A DNA stretch of 64,000 nucleotides from Hymenobacter tibetensis (GTDB taxonomy: Bacteria > Bacteroidota > Bacteroidia > Cytophagales > Hymenobacteraceae): the NCBI RefSeq assembly GCF_022827545.1, contig NZ_CP094669.1:2942001-3006000 (forward strand). The letters are read 5' to 3'. A program made the translations under genes and the position numbers. The notes beneath the pieces were generated by a model. That model was not told the origin of the DNA. It saw nothing but the letters and a program-made list of their open reading frames with translations, and searched no databases. This document shows, piece after piece, positions 61,867-64,000 of this stretch (positions within the stretch are counted from its first letter, which is position 1; every line of letters begins with the position of its first letter).

Positions 61867-64000
61867 TTACCGCGGAAAAAATACACTAAATGTTGTCCCC
61901 ACGCCCAATGTGCTTTGCACTCGGATGTGGCCTCCCACGTTTTCCACCATTCGCTTCACCATGTACAGCCCGATACCGGTACCCTCTACATGGTCGTGGA
62001 GCCGCTGAAACATGCCAAAAAGCCGGACTTGCTGCGCTTCGTTGAGGCCAAGACCGTTGTCTTGCACTTCCAGCACCGAAAAGCCCTCCACTTGGAAGCA
62101 ACGAAGCCGCACGTGTGGGGTCCGGTCGGGCGAGTAATATTTCAGCGCGTTGCTAAGCAGGTTGTACACCACGCTTCGCAGATTTTTCTGCGAGAAAGAA
62201 ATGGTTGGACACTGATCTACATCCACCTCGAACCGGGCCTGGGTCGACTCCAGCAGCGGAGCCAGATCCAAGCGTACTTCCTGGGCTACGGCAGCCAGGT
62301 CCACGGTCTGGGAAGGCTGGATCTGCTCTTTTTGCAGTTTCGTAACGTCGGTTAGGTGGTGGATGGTTTTTTGGAACCGCTCCACCGCGCCCTGCATCAT
62401 TTCCAGAATGGGCAACACCTGCTCATCGGCAGCCCCCATTTCGGGCAAATGCTGCAGGAGCGCATGCAACAGGCCTTCGATATTGGCAATGGGAGCCCGC
62501 AAATCGTGGGAAGCTGTGTAAATGAAGTTGTCGAGGTCGACATTAGTGCGCGTGAGTTGCTGGTTGGTGTCGGACAGCTCTTCGTTGGTGGCTTGCAGTT
62601 CTTCGTTGATGGCCGCTAGTTCCTCGTTCAAATCTTGCACCTGCTGGCGGCTAAGCACCTGGTCGGTGACGTCGGCAACCATGGAGTAGAAGCCCACCAC
62701 TTTGCCGTCTTGGCGGTCGGGGACGTAGTTGGTGCGGATGTAGCGGATGAAATCGTCGCGGTAAAACATGCGCGTTTCGAAGTCGAGTCGCTCCCCAGCC
62801 ATGGCCCGGTCGACGTACGGTTTCACCTCGTGGTACGCCCTGTCGCCGAGCACCTCCCGAACTGGGCGCCCCAGCATGTCTTCGGGGTTGCGCTTGAACC
62901 AGATTTCGTAGCCCCGGTTTACAAACTGGTATTTTTCTTCGTGGTCGATGTACCCGATCAGCACGGGCAAGGCGTCGGTAATGAGTTGGAGCCGCCGCTG
63001 GTTTTGCTCGCGCTGCTGGCGGGCCAACACCTGCTCCCCCACTTCGTAGGCAAACACCGAAATGCCCACTATCTGCCCATTTTCCCGGTAAGCCTGGTAC
63101 GTAAAATTAAAGTAGTTGACTTTAGGAGGCCGGTTGCCTGGCTGGTCGATGACGAGCTGCAACTCGTTGCCATAGAACGTTTCGCCCGTCTGGTACACGT
63201 TGTCAAGCAGGGCCACAAATCCCTGCGCAAGCGCATCCGGCTGGATTTCGGCGATGGTACGTCCCCGCATTTCACGGTTCGGAAACAGCTGCTGATACGC
63301 TTCGTTGTGGTATTCAACCCGGTGTTCTGGCCCGCGCAACAGCACAATACAAGCCGGCGTCTGCTCGAATACTTGATAGAACGTTTCGCGTTCCTGGGCA
63401 ATGCGCTGCAATCCGCTCAGCACCTCGGCTTGCAAGGCATCGATTCGCTGGCGGTCCAGCACCTGCTCCGTTATTTCAAAGGCAAATACCAGAATTCCAT
63501 CTATCTGGCCCTGCTCATTGTAGCGGGCCTGCTGAATGTAGTTGAAATACCGGTCTTCCAGTACCCCATCGGTGGAGCGCTGCATGGGAATAAGCAGCGC
63601 CGGTTCTTGGTGCGTTTCGCCGGTTTGATATACCTGCCGGAGTGTTTGATACACCGCATGGCCCCGGATTTCTGGCATGGCTTCCAATATGGGCCTGCCT
63701 TCCAGTTTTCGCCCCAGAAAGAGCCGCTGATACTCTGGGTTCACTAGTTCAAACACCAAATCGGGCCCGTCCAACACACAGATGGCAGCGGGTGCCTGCA
63801 TAAAGAACCGCTCTAAGCGGGCCCGCTGCCGCTCCACCTCATTTTGGACCTGTTGTACTTGCTGGGTGCGCTCCAGTACGCGGCTCTCCAAGTCGATGTT
63901 AAGTTCGAGCAAGGCCTGCTCCGTGAGCTGCAACTCGGCCATATTGGCCCTGATTTCTTCGTTGGCCGCAGACAACTCTTCGTTGGCACTAGCCAATTCA
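61867..64000 (-). CDS. Multi-PAS histidine kinase, truncated at the right edge
   Basis: At least 710 residues; the frame runs off the right edge and the only apparent start is a TTG, so the N-terminus is missing. Visible part: a coiled coil with SANEELSAANEEIRAN, three PAS domains (from about 70, 210 and 345; LERFFMQAPAAICVLDG, VFEQTPACIVLLRG and LITDALPVLIGYID), a second coiled coil (EELAAINEELQATNEELSDT), HisKA with DNFIYTASHDLRAPIANIEG and HATPase with NLLSNALKYYSP and GTGIGLYMVK. The SHDLRAP phospho-acceptor block is typical of phytochrome-like and CheB/CheR-linked kinases. No membrane segment in the visible part, so it is likely cytosolic. Followed by the single-domain regulator. Confidence 0.9.
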   Translation of the reverse strand, partial: ELASANEELSAANEEIRANMAELQLTEQALLELNIDLESRVLERTQQVQQVQNEVERQRARLERFFMQAPAAICVLDGPDLVFELVNPEYQRLFLGRKLEGRPILEAMPEIRGHAVYQTLRQVYQTGETHQEPALLIPMQRSTDGVLEDRYFNYIQQARYNEQGQIDGILVFAFEITEQVLDRQRIDALQAEVLSGLQRIAQERETFYQVFEQTPACIVLLRGPEHRVEYHNEAYQQLFPNREMRGRTIAEIQPDALAQGFVALLDNVYQTGETFYGNELQLVIDQPGNRPPKVNYFNFTYQAYRENGQIVGISVFAYEVGEQVLARQQREQNQRRLQLITDALPVLIGYIDHEEKYQFVNRGYEIWFKRNPEDMLGRPVREVLGDRAYHEVKPYVDRAMAGERLDFETRMFYRDDFIRYIRTNYVPDRQDGKVVGFYSMVADVTDQVLSRQQVQDLNEELAAINEELQATNEELSDTNQQLTRTNVDLDNFIYTASHDLRAPIANIEGLLHALLQHLPEMGAADEQVLPILEMMQGAVERFQKTIHHLTDVTKLQKEQIQPSQTVDLAAVAQEVRLDLAPLLESTQARFEVDVDQCPTISFSQKNLRSVVYNLLSNALKYYSPDRTPHVRLRCFQVEGFSVLEVQDNGLGLNEAQQVRLFGMFQRLHDHVEGTGIGLYMVKRMVENVGGHIRVQSTLGVGTTFSVFFPR

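Noticed and set aside
62635..63747. 370-codon open frame antisense to the multi-PAS kinase
   Set aside because: The sense strand shows three PAS domains and kinase motifs; the antisense protein has no recognisable features.

Overview
The window looks like a chromosomal segment of a GC-rich Bacteroidota member, most probably a Hymenobacter-like cytophagale. The evidence is two SusC/SusD pairs with glycoside hydrolases, a PorV-type type IX secretion protein, many lipoproteins with Bacteroidota-style lipoboxes, a CrtA-type carotenoid oxygenase, weak or absent Shine-Dalgarno sites, and many intergenic palindromic repeats. Both ends cut through genes: an SMI1/KNR4-like protein on the left and a multi-PAS histidine kinase on the right. 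I saw no rRNA, tRNA, CRISPR array, transposase or integrase.

Layout. 1-3339: immunity-like small genes followed by a DUF5682 protein that carries a translated repeat insertion. 3559-4737 porV; 4798-7407 (minus) an M1 aminopeptidase lipoprotein. 7938-11647: an overlapping operon pxpB-pxpC-pxpA plus an NRAMP-like transporter, for 5-oxoproline use. 11860-13904: an amidohydrolase and a divergent peptide deformylase. 14172-16274: an Imm51-like gene, a CbrC-like gene and a VWA protein. With 1-3339 these look like the two halves of one DUF5682/VWA cluster split by about 11 kb. 16472-24236: GH2 beta-galactosidase, ASCH protein, VPS10/BNR-repeat protein and an alpha/beta hydrolase.

24602-33851 is a polysaccharide-utilisation locus with SusC, SusD and three GH43 enzymes (two in the operon, one divergent), probably for arabinan or a related pentosan. 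35240-43835 is a second locus with SusC, SusD and a SusB-like GH97 plus a divergent AraC regulator, probably for alpha-glucans. 43889-45053 is a short AT-rich island. 45132-51547 is mostly housekeeping: UPF1-like helicase, SMP-30-like lipoprotein, SlyD-like isomerase, AcpH-like phosphodiesterase, a flavin-binding stress protein and CrtA.

52049-57060 is the most interesting part. A two-TM protein with a PspA-like coiled coil is followed by a tiny membrane peptide, a membrane-anchored solute-binding domain fused to an OmpA peptidoglycan-binding domain, an ABC permease and an ABC ATPase. Together they look like an envelope-spanning transport or stress module. 57057-64000 holds an AT-rich HEAT-like gene, an NtrC-type regulator with its histidine kinase, a CheY-like regulator and the truncated kinase.

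Two repeat families recur: R, a roughly 95-125 bp near-perfect palindrome (six copies), and M, a C-rich/G-rich element with inverted ends (four loci). M occurs inside the DUF5682 gene and fills the gap between the OmpA-fusion and permease genes; R arms contain two tempting but probably false start codons.
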